From: UBA7672 sp041166025
Lineage (GTDB): Bacteria > Pseudomonadota > Alphaproteobacteria > Caulobacterales > Hyphomonadaceae
Assembly (NCBI GenBank): GCA_041166025.1
Contig: JBEAMJ010000009.1
Location: forward strand, 1 to 50,976
Length of the DNA stretch: 50,976 nucleotides
Direction: 5' to 3'
Position 1 is the stretch's first letter. The number at the start of each line of letters is the position of its first letter. Below the pieces are notes generated by a model. That model saw nothing but the letters and a program-made list of their open reading frames with translations. It searched no databases and was not told the origin of the DNA. The position numbers and the translations under genes were made by a program. This document shows positions 33,067-42,380 of this stretch, one piece after another.

Positions 33067-34179
33067 CTAGGGGCCCGGCGGGCTGTTGTGCAGCGCTGCG
33101 GCGTTTGCTTCGGCTTCCGTCAGCGCCTGATCCGCAGGCAGCGGGCACGTGGCTGGCGGCATAGAAAACTTCGGGCTTGCGGCGAATCCCTCATCTGTCA
33201 GTGACTCCAGGAAAGCGACCAGCGCCGCGACCTCGTCATCGCTCACCGTGTGCTTCAGTCGCGGATCTTCCCGGCTGCCCGCAAAGTGATGCCGCACCGC
33301 ATCCTCCAGCGTCGCTATCGCGCCATCATGCATGTAGGGCGCTGACAGCGAGACATTGCGCAGGCCTGGCGTTCGAAACTTGCCAGCATCCTCGGACTTC
33401 AGTGTGATGCGCGCCAGCCCCGCATCCTTGCCGTCCATTGGCCAGGCAAGGCGATGAAACGCCTCCTGTGGCTCACGCCCGCCCAGTGCGGCGTCGGTGA
33501 AATGTGGTCCGGCGTGGCAGCTCGAACACTCCTTCGTGTCGAACAGCATCGCGCCGCGCTTCGCCTGATCCGAAATCGCCGAAGCATCACCTCGGCGCCA
33601 GCGATCGTAGTGGGCGTCTAACGACACCAGCGTCCGCTGGAACGTCGCAAGCGCCATGGTGATCGTATCCATGTCGATCTTGCCGCCGCTCTCGGGAAAG
33701 GCCGCACGGAACAGCTGCGGGTAACACGCCTGATCGGAGAGCCGCTTTGCCAGCGCGCCCTCGGGCTTGCCGCCGAACCCCATCTCCACCGGCACGAAGC
33801 CCTCGATCGGGATCAGCGCCTGGTGCTCCAGCGTGTCGATATGCGGCCCGCCCCAGGTGAGCGAGTTCATCCACGCGACATTAGCGAGCGTCTGGATGTT
33901 GCGTTCACCGGGCGTGCCGTCAAATCCCGGCCGTGTCTTGTTGGTGTCGGCAAAGCCGCGTTTCTGCTCGTGACATGTAGCGCAACTCATCGTCCCATCC
34001 CACGATAGGTCGACATCGTAGAACAGTCGCCGACCTAGCTCGATCTTGATCGGTGTCGGCGGGTTGTCGGCCGGGTAGGGTGCTGCCATGTCCACCGCCG
34101 GCCACGCCGCGACAGTCGGCGCCGCTGGCTGGGCGCAGGCGCCAGCCAGTAGCGCAATTGCAAGCCCGGCACGACGCAT
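33067..34179 (-). CDS. Di-heme cytochrome c peroxidase (MauG/CcpA-like)
   Basis: 370-aa exported di-heme enzyme that reduces peroxide or performs MauG-type oxidation. The leader ends LLAGAC, an imperfect lipobox. Two c-heme motifs are CATCH and CSSCH. Family stretches include GRRLFYDVDLSWDGTMSC, FRTPGLRNVSLSAPYMHDG and VAALVAFLESLTD. The ATG at 34179 is used because it places the leader correctly; the longer frame is unlikely. It begins 8 bp after the 98-aa gene and is the last of a three-gene operon with the amidohydrolase. Confidence 0.9.
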   Translation of the reverse strand: MRRAGLAIALLAGACAQPAAPTVAAWPAVDMAAPYPADNPPTPIKIELGRRLFYDVDLSWDGTMSCATCHEQKRGFADTNKTRPGFDGTPGERNIQTLANVAWMNSLTWGGPHIDTLEHQALIPIEGFVPVEMGFGGKPEGALAKRLSDQACYPQLFRAAFPESGGKIDMDTITMALATFQRTLVSLDAHYDRWRRGDASAISDQAKRGAMLFDTKECSSCHAGPHFTDAALGGREPQEAFHRLAWPMDGKDAGLARITLKSEDAGKFRTPGLRNVSLSAPYMHDGAIATLEDAVRHHFAGSREDPRLKHTVSDDEVAALVAFLESLTDEGFAASPKFSMPPATCPLPADQALTEAEANAAALHNSPPGP

Positions 34180-34187
34180 CGTCCGCC

Positions 34188-34484
34188 TCAAGCCTTCGCC
34201 ATCAGCCTGTCCCGCACCCGCTCGCGGTAGCGGATGCACGCGGCGATGTAGCGCCGGTACATTGCGACATCCACCTCCTCGCTCTCAGTGCAGGGCAGGA
34301 GCATGTCGCCGTCGGACTTGAAGTTGCCGTCCCAGCGCATGAGCTGCTCGTCGCTCATCGCAGGATCATAGGTGCACAGTTTGGCATCCGGCATCGCATC
34401 GAAATAGGCGCAGAGATTGATCCCCGCCTCCGTCCGCGGCTCGAACGGCGGCTCGCCCTCGAAATTCCAGGTCGGTTCGGTCAC
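34188..34484 (-). CDS. 98-aa hypothetical protein between amidohydrolase and peroxidase genes
   Basis: Soluble acidic protein with no signal peptide. It has four cysteines, one each in LCAYF, LCTYD, LPCTE and AACIRY, and ends with a basic helix (RRYIAACIRYRERVRDRLM). The ATG overlaps the amidohydrolase stop by 4 bp, so it is translationally coupled. I do not recognise the family. The tight coupling suggests it helps one of its neighbours. Confidence 0.7.
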   Translation of the reverse strand: MTEPTWNFEGEPPFEPRTEAGINLCAYFDAMPDAKLCTYDPAMSDEQLMRWDGNFKSDGDMLLPCTESEEVDVAMYRRYIAACIRYRERVRDRLMAKA

Positions 34485-36004
34485 GCGTGCTGCACCCAGC
34501 CGTGATAATCATTGTCCCGTAGTCCGCCGCGATCGAGATACGCCTCTTTCACACGGCTCAGCGCATCGGCGGGGAGGGCGTTGCGCTGGGCGTTCACGTC
34601 GATGCCGTAGAGCTTCGCTGCGTTGAGGCCGAAGATCTTGGCGCGGTCCGCGTCTGTGATCTTGGCGTAGCCGTGCTTCTCGCAAAGCTCGTCGGAAATC
34701 TGGAATCGCTTGAACGCGTCGATGCCCCATTGCGGCGAGCCCCACCACAGACAATCCGTGCCCCACACCACATGGTCTGCGCCATAGGTCTTGATGTTGA
34801 GGCCCATGCCATGCATGCACATCACCGGGTCCTGGATCGCCAGTGTGTTGAAGAACGAGCCGACCTCCGGATAGACGTTGTTGATCTGCGGATTGCGGCG
34901 TTTGATGTCCATCAGGATCTTGTGCCACAGGAAATCGCCAGTCTCGGGATTATACTCGTTCATTGCCTTCCAGTCCGCGCCATCGCTCGCGCCATGCTTC
35001 AGCGCCGAGTGATAGACCACGAAGTTGAAGTCCGGATTGCGCAGCGCCGCCTTCTCGACATCCTTCGGATTGGCAAGGTGTCCGAGGGTGCGCGACTGGT
35101 AGGAATATCCTTTGTGCACCGAGATCAGCTTCATCCCGCGCTTGCGGGATTCCTCAATGAACCACTGCGCGTTGTCGTCGTCGAGCTGGAAGCCATTGCC
35201 CGTTCGCGCCGGGTCGGTATGGCAGTACCACTTCCACGAATTGATCTTGTAGACGTTGAGCTCGCGCTCCATCTGCTCGAGCGTCGCCGCCTTGTCGATC
35301 GAATTGGTCGCCGTGTTCCAGTAGTGGTTCGGTGCAAGATTGCCCTGGCACAACGCGCGCTGCGAGCCCGCCATCTCATTGAGCTCGTTGCGCGATTGCG
35401 CCATCAGCCAGCTTGGCAAGATTGCCCCACGCGGCGTCCGCTCCGCGCCTTCGAGCACGCGTCCATCCGGCGCGCGCTGCTCTTCCTTGCCCGGCACGCC
35501 CGAGATCACCACCATCGCGGTCTCGCTGTCGAGGAACATCTCCTTCGTGAACGTGCGGAAGGAATAGGCGTCGACATCGTTCTTGAGGTCAAAGCCCATG
35601 TTCCGCGCCGTCTCCGAATTGCGGAAGCTCAGGGCGATGCCGTTTGAATAGTGCGCCTGCACGTCGATGACGAAGAACTTGCCCTTCTGCCCGTTCGCCC
35701 TGACCACTTCCTGTTCGCGCGGCTCGAACTGCTCGTCCTCGCCCACTTCGAAGGCGTTCTGGCCATAGACGCAGTTGGAGGCAAGGAACGCCGTCGCCAG
35801 CCCCATGGACGAGGCCATGTAGGCCCGCCGGCTCATGCCGATTTTCTTCGAATTACGCGTCCCCCATTCCATGATGAGGCTCTCGACCTGCTTTTGCTTT
35901 TCCGTCTGTGGCCGCGGGATGAACTCCTCATTGGAGACCACCTGCGTCGGAATCGGCGAGTCCACACCCAACATCCGGTCGCGTTCGCCCTTGCGAATCC
36001 ACAT
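34481..36004 (-). CDS. Amidohydrolase-2 family protein with internal Tat-like motif
   Basis: 507-aa metal-dependent hydrolase-like protein (TIM barrel). IDVQAHYSNG near residue 116 stands where the family's first metal-binding HxH is expected. Later conserved stretches are FVVYHSALKHG, MCMHGMGLNIKTYG and DHVVWGTDCLWWGSPQWG. The start has GGGAGAG upstream. A twin-arginine-like motif with hydrophobic stretch (SRRAYMASSMGLATAFLAS) begins only at residue 58. Either the true start is the ATG at 35836, giving a normal Tat leader, or a 56-residue extension precedes it. Substrate unknown; first gene of the operon with the 98-aa and cytochrome genes. Confidence 0.85.
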   Translation of the reverse strand: MWIRKGERDRMLGVDSPIPTQVVSNEEFIPRPQTEKQKQVESLIMEWGTRNSKKIGMSRRAYMASSMGLATAFLASNCVYGQNAFEVGEDEQFEPREQEVVRANGQKGKFFVIDVQAHYSNGIALSFRNSETARNMGFDLKNDVDAYSFRTFTKEMFLDSETAMVVISGVPGKEEQRAPDGRVLEGAERTPRGAILPSWLMAQSRNELNEMAGSQRALCQGNLAPNHYWNTATNSIDKAATLEQMERELNVYKINSWKWYCHTDPARTGNGFQLDDDNAQWFIEESRKRGMKLISVHKGYSYQSRTLGHLANPKDVEKAALRNPDFNFVVYHSALKHGASDGADWKAMNEYNPETGDFLWHKILMDIKRRNPQINNVYPEVGSFFNTLAIQDPVMCMHGMGLNIKTYGADHVVWGTDCLWWGSPQWGIDAFKRFQISDELCEKHGYAKITDADRAKIFGLNAAKLYGIDVNAQRNALPADALSRVKEAYLDRGGLRDNDYHGWVQHA

Positions 36005-36133
36005 GGCTCTCTCCCTGGCGCGGCCTGCCTACTGCCGTCACTTTGATCGTCCACACTCTGCACACTTTCGCGCCCAATGGAATTCCACTGACAGCCACGT
36101 TACCGTGCGTACGCATCTGCGAAGGACCCTGCC

Positions 36134-36760
36134 ATGGGCGTCACCGTAATCGACCACCCGCTTGTCCAGCACAAGCTCACGCTTATGCGCGACCGCTGCA
36201 CATCCACGGCCGGCTTCCGCACGCTGCTGCGCGAGATCGCGCATCTTCTCTGCTATGAGGTCACGCGCGACATCGAACTTGAAACCACCGACATCGAAAC
36301 CCCGCTGGGCCCGATGACCGCGCCGATGATCAAGGGCAAAAAGCTGGTCTTCGCCTCCATCCTGCGCGCTGGCAACGGCCTGCTCGACGGCATGCTCGAT
36401 CTCGTCCCCGCCGCCCGCGTCGCCCATATCGGCATGTACCGCGACCACGACACGCTCGAACCCGTCGAATACTACTTTAAGGCGCCGGGGGAACTCGAAA
36501 ACCGCCTCGTCATTGCGGTCGACCCCATGCTCGCCACCGGCAATTCCGCAGTTGCCGCGATGGATCGGCTGAAACAGCGCGGCGCCAACCGCATCCGCTT
36601 TCTCTGCCTCCTCGCCGCCCCGGAAGGCCTCGCCAAGTTCGCCTCCGCCCATCCCGACATCCCGGTGTTTACCGCAGCGATAGACGACCACCTCAACGAC
36701 AAGGGTTATATCGTCCCGGGACTCGGCGACGCAGGCGACAGGATGTTCGGAACCAAGTAG
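36134..36760 (+). CDS. upp: Uracil phosphoribosyltransferase
   Basis: 208-aa enzyme that makes UMP from uracil and PRPP in pyrimidine salvage. The PRPP-binding loop is VDPMLATGNSAVAAM (about 133-147). The C-terminal uracil site PGLGDAGDRMFGTK is the family signature. Length is that of the family. GAAGGA precedes the ATG. It is divergent from the amidohydrolase operon and followed, 10 bp later, by the YcgN-type gene. Confidence 0.96.
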   Translation: MGVTVIDHPLVQHKLTLMRDRCTSTAGFRTLLREIAHLLCYEVTRDIELETTDIETPLGPMTAPMIKGKKLVFASILRAGNGLLDGMLDLVPAARVAHIGMYRDHDTLEPVEYYFKAPGELENRLVIAVDPMLATGNSAVAAMDRLKQRGANRIRFLCLLAAPEGLAKFASAHPDIPVFTAAIDDHLNDKGYIVPGLGDAGDRMFGTK

Positions 36761-36770
36761 ACCCCGAAGG

Positions 36771-37247
36771 ATGTCCGATCAGCCCTTCTGGAAGACCAAG
36801 ACGCTCACCGAAATGTCGGATGCCGAGTGGGAATCGCTCTGCGACGGCTGCGGCAAATGCTGTCTCGTGAAGCTGGAGGACGAGGATACGGGGGGCCTTT
36901 ACGTCACCAGGCTTCACTGCAAGCTGTTCGACACTCGGACCTGCCAGTGCAAGGACTACGCGAACCGCAAACAGCACGTGCCCATTTGTGTCAAGCTCAC
37001 CCCGGAGGTTGTCGACACCGTCGACTGGCTGCCGCAGACATGCGCCTACCGCCTCGTCCACGAAGGCAAGGATCTTCACGACTGGCACCATCTCATCAGC
37101 GGCAATCGCGAGACCATCCATCGTGAAGGTTGGTCCTGCCGAAACAGGACGCGCACCGAGGAAGGCATCGATGACGACGACGCCATGGACTACGTCATCG
37201 ACTGGTTCCACGGTCCGCCGAAGCGTCGAAAGGTGAAGCGGGTCTAG
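36771..37247 (+). CDS. YcgN-family cysteine cluster protein (UPF0260)
   Basis: 158-aa protein with a CDGCGKCC cluster at the N-terminus and further paired cysteines (CKLFDTRTCQCKDY, HVPICVKL, CAYRL). This is the YcgN/UPF0260 pattern, suggesting a metal or iron-sulfur site. FGDxxW-type endings are replaced by WSCRNRT. Its molecular role is not known. It starts 10 bp after upp and is probably co-transcribed. Confidence 0.92.
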   Translation: MSDQPFWKTKTLTEMSDAEWESLCDGCGKCCLVKLEDEDTGGLYVTRLHCKLFDTRTCQCKDYANRKQHVPICVKLTPEVVDTVDWLPQTCAYRLVHEGKDLHDWHHLISGNRETIHREGWSCRNRTRTEEGIDDDDAMDYVIDWFHGPPKRRKVKRV

Positions 37248-37259
37248 GCTCGCACAGCG

Positions 37260-37922
37260 TCAATCCGCGATCGAGCGCTGGCTCTCATAAGCCTGCAAAG
37301 CCATCGCGTTGAGCCGTAACTCCAACGCGCTGATCAGCGCATCGAGCGTCTCGCGTTCCGGATTGCGCCCGCCGTCGAAAAGGTTGAGCGGATCACGGGG
37401 AGGCGCGTCGGCATGGGCAGAGGCGAGCGGCGCGCCGCCGCCGACATCGAGCAGGTGGGCCTCCCCGCTCGCGCGGCCGTCCTTGTCCACCTCGCCCTGC
37501 AGCCAGGCGAACACATCCCCGAACCACACATCGGGCGATGCGTGCTTCTGCTGGCCGTCGTGCGTGGCGTAGAGGATCACCTGGTTGAAGCCCGCGCGCG
37601 TCGCCATCTGTCGTGCGACCATGGCGCAATTGGCGCCGCCCTCGATTTTCGGCAGGTCGCCGCTCATCATGTCGCCGGGTTGGAGCGGCGCCAGAACGTC
37701 GACCAGCCCGCCGAGCCTCTTCGCCATGCCTGCCCAGTGCGCCTGCTCGCTGGAGCGGACGTGCGCGAAGCCCTCCGGCGCCACGCGCGCATAGGCGATG
37801 CGCAGCGGGAATCTGACGCCGGGCGCCGCCCATGCGGCCGGCGCCACCACGCCAAGGCCCAAGCCGGCCAGCCCGAGGCCAAGCGCCCGCCGGCGCGATA
37901 GCGAAACAGCGTGAATATCCAT
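37260..37922 (-). CDS. Tat-exported hypothetical protein
   Basis: 220-aa precursor. The leader SRRRALGLGLAGLGLGVV with AWAA cleavage is a good twin-arginine signal, so it is folded before export, perhaps with a cofactor. The mature part has no motif I recognise; it contains YATHDGQQKHASPDVWFGDV and MSGDLPKIEGGANCAMVA. It is convergent with the YcgN-type gene and divergent from ruvC. In-frame ATGs upstream exist but would displace the Tat motif. Confidence 0.75.
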   Translation of the reverse strand: MDIHAVSLSRRRALGLGLAGLGLGVVAPAAWAAPGVRFPLRIAYARVAPEGFAHVRSSEQAHWAGMAKRLGGLVDVLAPLQPGDMMSGDLPKIEGGANCAMVARQMATRAGFNQVILYATHDGQQKHASPDVWFGDVFAWLQGEVDKDGRASGEAHLLDVGGGAPLASAHADAPPRDPLNLFDGGRNPERETLDALISALELRLNAMALQAYESQRSIAD

Positions 37923-38007
37923 GCGTTGCAACGTCGGGCGCGCCGGTTTCCGCCGCATTAACTTGCGACGTGTTCCTAATCCGTTCGATCCTTGCGACAC
38001 TTACGGA

Positions 38008-38511
38008 ATGAGCCAGATGATTCGAATCCTCGGCGTCGACCCCGGCCTGCGGCACACGGGCTGGGGCGTCATAACGCTCGATGGCCCGCGCCTCGGCTGG
38101 ATCGCGCATGGCGTCATCAATCCCGCCCCCGATTCCGACATGGCTGACCGTCTCGCCAGCCTTGCAGCTGACCTCCGCGCCGTGGTGGCGGCGCAGGCGC
38201 CAGACGAGGCCGCTGTCGAGGAGACCTTCGTCAACGTCAATCCGAAATCCACGCTGCTGCTGGGCCAGGCGCGTGGCGCCGCGATGGCCAGCCTCGCCGC
38301 TGCGGGTCTCAAGGTTCACGAATACGCCACTCGGAAGGTGAAGCAGTCCATCGTCGGGACAGGCGCGGCGGACAAGACGCAGGTCGCCTTCATGGTCCGC
38401 CGCCTCCTGCCGAAAGCCGGCGACGTTTCGTCGGATGCAGCCGATGCGCTCGCCGTCGCCATCTGCGCTGCACATCATCGTCCTGTCGCTGGGCAGAGGC
38501 GCCTCGCATGA
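38008..38511 (+). CDS. ruvC: Holliday junction endonuclease RuvC
   Basis: 167-aa nuclease that resolves Holliday junctions. Catalytic acids are visible: Asp in ILGVDPG, Glu in VEETFVNVNP, and the terminal DAADALAVAIC pair. The ATG at 38008 is used; an ATG three codons later (38017) is the alternative. The stop overlaps ruvA as ATGA. Confidence 0.96.
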   Translation: MSQMIRILGVDPGLRHTGWGVITLDGPRLGWIAHGVINPAPDSDMADRLASLAADLRAVVAAQAPDEAAVEETFVNVNPKSTLLLGQARGAAMASLAAAGLKVHEYATRKVKQSIVGTGAADKTQVAFMVRRLLPKAGDVSSDAADALAVAICAAHHRPVAGQRRLA

Positions 38512-39128
38512 TCGGAAGACTTCGCGGAACGATCGCCGCCATTGGCGAGGGTCAGGCGCTGGTCGATGTCAACGGCGTCGGCTATCTCGTCCATGCCGGC
38601 TCACGCGCGTTGGCGAAACTGTCGGTGGGCGAGGTCGCCGAACTCCATGTCGAAACCCAGATGTCGGAAAGCGCCATCCGGCTCTTCGCCTTCATCAGCG
38701 GCGAAGAGCGGGTCTGGTTCTCGCGGCTGCAGGATGCCCCAGGCGTCGGCGCCAAGACGGCGCTCGCCATTCTCGACACGTTGACCACGGCGCAGCTTAT
38801 GGACGCTATCGCCCTCAACGACACCGCCGCCATCTCGCGCGCCAACGGCGTCGGCAAGAAGCTTGCCGAGCGAATCGTCACCGAGTTCAAGGGCAAGCCG
38901 CCGCCGATGGGTCTATTTGCTTCCGGCCTCTCGCTCGCTGCTGCGACGCCGACCGCCACGCCCGCGACAGGCTCTCGCGCCGCCGCCATCTCGGCGCTCG
39001 TCAATCTTGGCTATTCGCAGACAGACGCCGCCCGTGTCGTCGCCCAGGCTACCCGCGATGTCGGCGAGGAGGCGACGGAGTCCGCGCTCATCCGTGCCGC
39101 GCTCAAGGCGCTGGCGCCGGCCGGTTAA
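38508..39128 (+). CDS. ruvA: Holliday junction branch-migration protein RuvA
   Basis: 206-aa DNA-binding subunit of the RuvAB motor. N-terminal OB-fold MIGRLRGTIAAIGEGQALVDVNGVGYLV; helix-hairpin-helix LQDAPGVGAKTALAILD and ANGVGKKLAERIV; C-terminal RuvB-binding domain ALVNLGYSQTDAARVV. It overlaps ruvC by 4 bp. RuvB is not next but 1.7 kb downstream, beyond an opposite-strand DUF445 gene. Confidence 0.96.
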   Translation: MIGRLRGTIAAIGEGQALVDVNGVGYLVHAGSRALAKLSVGEVAELHVETQMSESAIRLFAFISGEERVWFSRLQDAPGVGAKTALAILDTLTTAQLMDAIALNDTAAISRANGVGKKLAERIVTEFKGKPPPMGLFASGLSLAAATPTATPATGSRAAAISALVNLGYSQTDAARVVAQATRDVGEEATESALIRAALKALAPAG

Positions 39129-39129
39129 G

Positions 39130-40470
39130 TCACAGCACCTCCGCTCCCGCGTGCAGCACCAGCCCCACGATCCCGCCGATGATCGTGCCGTTGAGGCGGA
39201 TGTACTGCAGGTCGCGCCCGACATTCGTCTCGAGCTTGTCGACGATGGTCTGCGAATCCCAGCGCCGGATCGTTTCAGACACCAGCCGCGCCACATCATC
39301 GCCATGCCTCTCTGCCAATTGCACCAGCAGCGAGCGCAGCCGCGCATTCAGCGCCTCGCGCACATGCTTCTCGCGCACCAGGCCGGCGCCAAGGTTGGCA
39401 AGCGCGTTCTGCATCCATGCGCGCAGCCGCCCGTCGGCGCTTGCGCAGTCGCGCCGTAGCGCCGCCTTGAACTCGACCCAGCCCGCTTCAACAGCGCCCG
39501 CCACCGAGGGATGCTTGGCCGCGTCCTGCAACCATGTTCCCACCCGCGCCTGCAGCTCCGGATCGCGCCGCAGGTCATCGGCGAACTCCGCCACCATGTG
39601 GTTGAGTTGCTCGCGTACCGGGTGATCGCGATTGGCGGCCACCTCGTAGAGCAGGTCGTTCACAGCATCAATCACTGTGTCAGCGACCTTTCGGTCAGCG
39701 CTGACGAACCGCATGAACCATCCCGAACGACCGCGAATGCGTTCGCGGATCAGCTCTTGATTGCTCTCGAGCAGGCGGTAGCCCTGCTTGAGCAGCGCGT
39801 CGAGGATCGCCTGATGTCGTCCCTGTTCGGCCAGCGCCTCGAGCACGGATCCGAATGCCGGCGCAACACTGGCGCCCTCCGCGGCCTCCGCCGCCTGCTC
39901 GCGCAGGAACACCGCCACCGTCTCATCATCAAGCGCATCGAGCAGGGCGGGCACCGCTGAGACGAGGCCGCCTGCCAGCGCGCTCGACTGGGCTGGTTCG
40001 GCGAGCCACCGCCCCAACGCTTCCGAGAGGTCCTTGTCCTTGACGCGTTCGGCAACCAGTTCCGGCTTCAGGAAATTGTCGGTGATGAACCGGCCGACTG
40101 CCTCGGCGATGCGGTCCTGGTTCTTCGGGATCACCGCCGTGTGCGGAATCGGCAGGCCCAACGGATGCCTGAAGATCGCCGTCACCGCGAACCAGTCGGC
40201 CAGCCCGCCAACCATTGCGGCTTCCGCGAAGGCGCGGACGAAGCGCCAGTGCATGTCCCAGTCCTGACCGTCCGGTTCCCACATGTGCGAGAACACGAAC
40301 AGCCCCATGATCGCGAGCAGGAGGCCGTTCGCCAGCCGCCGCATGTGGATCAGCCGCTCATAGCCCTCGGCGGCGCCGTTGCGCACGGTCTTCGCCTTCG
40401 CGTCTCCTGAACCTAGGTCCGGAGGCATCATGTCTCGGCCGAAGTCGAGGGTGCTCTGATCATGCACCAT
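39130..40470 (-). CDS. DUF445 membrane protein
   Basis: 446-aa protein with a hydrophobic segment near residues 44-62 (LANGLLLAIMGLFVFSHMW) followed by the family signature GGLADWFAVTAIFRHPLGLPIPHTAVIPKNQ. The rest is mostly helical and cytoplasmic or periplasmic, and a second hydrophobic segment closes the protein (IIGGIVGLVLHAG). GGGG lies 8 bp before the ATG at 40470. It sits on the opposite strand inside the ruv cluster. The role of DUF445 is not known. Confidence 0.9.
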   Translation of the reverse strand: MVHDQSTLDFGRDMMPPDLGSGDAKAKTVRNGAAEGYERLIHMRRLANGLLLAIMGLFVFSHMWEPDGQDWDMHWRFVRAFAEAAMVGGLADWFAVTAIFRHPLGLPIPHTAVIPKNQDRIAEAVGRFITDNFLKPELVAERVKDKDLSEALGRWLAEPAQSSALAGGLVSAVPALLDALDDETVAVFLREQAAEAAEGASVAPAFGSVLEALAEQGRHQAILDALLKQGYRLLESNQELIRERIRGRSGWFMRFVSADRKVADTVIDAVNDLLYEVAANRDHPVREQLNHMVAEFADDLRRDPELQARVGTWLQDAAKHPSVAGAVEAGWVEFKAALRRDCASADGRLRAWMQNALANLGAGLVREKHVREALNARLRSLLVQLAERHGDDVARLVSETIRRWDSQTIVDKLETNVGRDLQYIRLNGTIIGGIVGLVLHAGAEVL

Positions 40471-40547
40471 GATATAGCCCCATCTAGGCCAGCGACGCGA
40501 TACCGGATCGGTCAGGGCGCCAGGCCGGGCGGCAGGACACGAGAAAA

Positions 40548-40811
40548 ATGAACCTCGCAGAGTACGTCGGCCTGATCGCCGCCATCCTGACAACCAGCGC
40601 CTTCCTTCCGCAGGCCCTAAAGGTGGTCCGCACGCGCGAAACCGCAGCGATCTCGCTTGCGATGTATGCGCTGTTCACCACCGGCGTGGCGCTGTGGCTC
40701 GCCTATGGCCTGATGACCGCCCAGTGGATCATCGTCGCGGCCAACGGCGTCACCATCGTCTTTGCCGTGGTCATACTAGCGATGAAACTCGGCGAGAAGC
40801 GACGGCATTAA
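40548..40811 (+). CDS. SemiSWEET sugar transporter
   Basis: 87-aa protein with three membrane helices, the size of a bacterial SemiSWEET, which works as a dimer. The PQ motif is in TTSAFLPQALKVVRTRETAAIS, and the second helix AMYALFTTGVALWLAYG follows. Such proteins transport small sugars, but the substrate is not known here. It lies 56 bp before ruvB and may share its transcript. Confidence 0.9.
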   Translation: MNLAEYVGLIAAILTTSAFLPQALKVVRTRETAAISLAMYALFTTGVALWLAYGLMTAQWIIVAANGVTIVFAVVILAMKLGEKRRH

Positions 40812-40867
40812 CCCGCCATTGTTCCGCAACTGTTCCCTTCGCCGCCGAACTGGTGCAGAAGGCAGTC

Positions 40868-41908
40868 ATGGCCCGAGACGGCGACATTACCAATCCCGAG
40901 CGCCAGCCCGGCGAAACGGTCGATCGTGCCTTGCGACCCACCGCGTTCGACGATTTCACGGGACAGCAGGCCGCGAAGGCCAATCTCAAAGTCTTCGTTT
41001 CCGCCGCGCGTAATCGCGGCGATGCGCTCGATCACGTTCTTCTCTCTGGCCCGCCCGGCCTTGGCAAGACGACGCTGGCGCAGATCCTCTCGCGCGAGAT
41101 GGGCGTCGGCTTCCGCGCCACATCCGGCCCGGTAATCGCGAAGGCCGGAGACCTTGCCGCGCTGCTCACCAATCTCGAGCCGCGCGACGTGCTTTTCATC
41201 GACGAGATTCACCGCCTGCCGGCGCATGTGGAGGAAATCCTCTATCCTGCGATGGAGGACCACACGCTCGATCTCATCATCGGCGATGGGCCGTCAGCAC
41301 GCTCAGTCAAGATCGACCTGCCGCCCTTTACCCTCGTTGGCGCTACCACGCGCGCCGGCCTTCTCTCTACACCGCTGCGCGACCGCTTTGGCATCCCGAT
41401 CCGGCTTGAGTTCTACACGCGCGAGGAGCTCGGCTCCATCCTGCGCCGGGCAGGCCAGAAGCTCGGGGCCAACATAACGCAGGACGGGGCTGAAGAGATC
41501 GCTGGCCGGTCACGCGGCACGCCGCGTATCGCTGTCCGCCTCCTGCGCCGTGTCCGCGATTTCTGTGAGGCCGACGGCGCGAAGATCGACCGCGCCGGCG
41601 CCGCTCGCTCCCTGTCGCGCCTTGAAGTCGACGAGGACGGCCTCGATGCCCTCGACCGGCGCTATCTTGGCGCGCTGGTGAAGACCTACAGCGGCGGCCC
41701 CGTCGGGGCCGACACCCTCGCCGCTGCGTTGTCGGAAGCCCGCGACGCGATCGAGGAAGTTATCGAGCCCTATCTGATGCAACAGGGCTTCGTTGCACGT
41801 ACCCCCCGCGGCCGTGTCGCTACGTCAAGAGCCTGGGAACGCGTGGGACTCAAGCCGCCAGCGAACTCCCAGCAACCGCTGTTCGAGGACGGCGTCGACG
41901 AGGCCTGA
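40868..41908 (+). CDS. ruvB: Holliday junction branch-migration ATPase RuvB
   Basis: 346-aa AAA+ motor of branch migration. Walker A LLSGPPGLGKTTLAQ, Walker B VLFIDEIHRLPAHVEE, sensor 1 GATTRAGLLSTPLRDRFG, and the C-terminal winged helix with PYLMQQGFVARTPRGR are all present. The ATG at 40868 has AAGG 7 bp upstream. It is separated from ruvCA by the DUF445 and SemiSWEET genes. Confidence 0.96.
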   Translation: MARDGDITNPERQPGETVDRALRPTAFDDFTGQQAAKANLKVFVSAARNRGDALDHVLLSGPPGLGKTTLAQILSREMGVGFRATSGPVIAKAGDLAALLTNLEPRDVLFIDEIHRLPAHVEEILYPAMEDHTLDLIIGDGPSARSVKIDLPPFTLVGATTRAGLLSTPLRDRFGIPIRLEFYTREELGSILRRAGQKLGANITQDGAEEIAGRSRGTPRIAVRLLRRVRDFCEADGAKIDRAGAARSLSRLEVDEDGLDALDRRYLGALVKTYSGGPVGADTLAAALSEARDAIEEVIEPYLMQQGFVARTPRGRVATSRAWERVGLKPPANSQQPLFEDGVDEA

Positions 41909-42380
41909 GCCTCGCGATTCCTACGTCCCGCGCCCCCGCGGCCCGTCGCAACTAGCATCGGTGAACCCGGATCTTCAGTCTCGGCTTGGGTCCGCTCGGC
42001 GGTCCCGGAGCGCATGGGGAAGGGCCAGCGGTCAAGGCTTTCCTCGTAGTTTGCTTCGCGCATGTCGGGTTCGGACGGACGGATCAATGGCGGCGCTGCA
42101 GGTGATGCGGATCAACGCATCTGAATGGCTGGCCGCGCCACGGGTTTCGCGGACCAGCCGCATGCCTGGCTGGAAGCGTTGCGAACAAAAGGTTCCACCC
42201 GCCTAAACGTAACGTTCATGTGAGCGCGGTTGCCAACATCCAAGAACGCGACGGCGCCATGCCGTTATGTCACGTCTTTTCAGTTCGGCGATCTGCACCT
42301 GAAATGGGCATCGCTGAATCGAACCCGAGTCACGAGGTTCGTCGGCGAAGAAACGCAGCAGGCGTTCGGGAGGGAAGACA
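41909..42380. other. Non-coding region between ruvB and the second TonB receptor
   Basis: No gene can be supported in these 470 bp; open frames on either strand lack starts, RBS or known sequence. The only structure I see is the palindrome AACGTAACGTT (42206-42216), a possible operator for the receptor gene, and a purine-rich GGGAGGGAAGA before its ATG. Confidence 0.5.
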
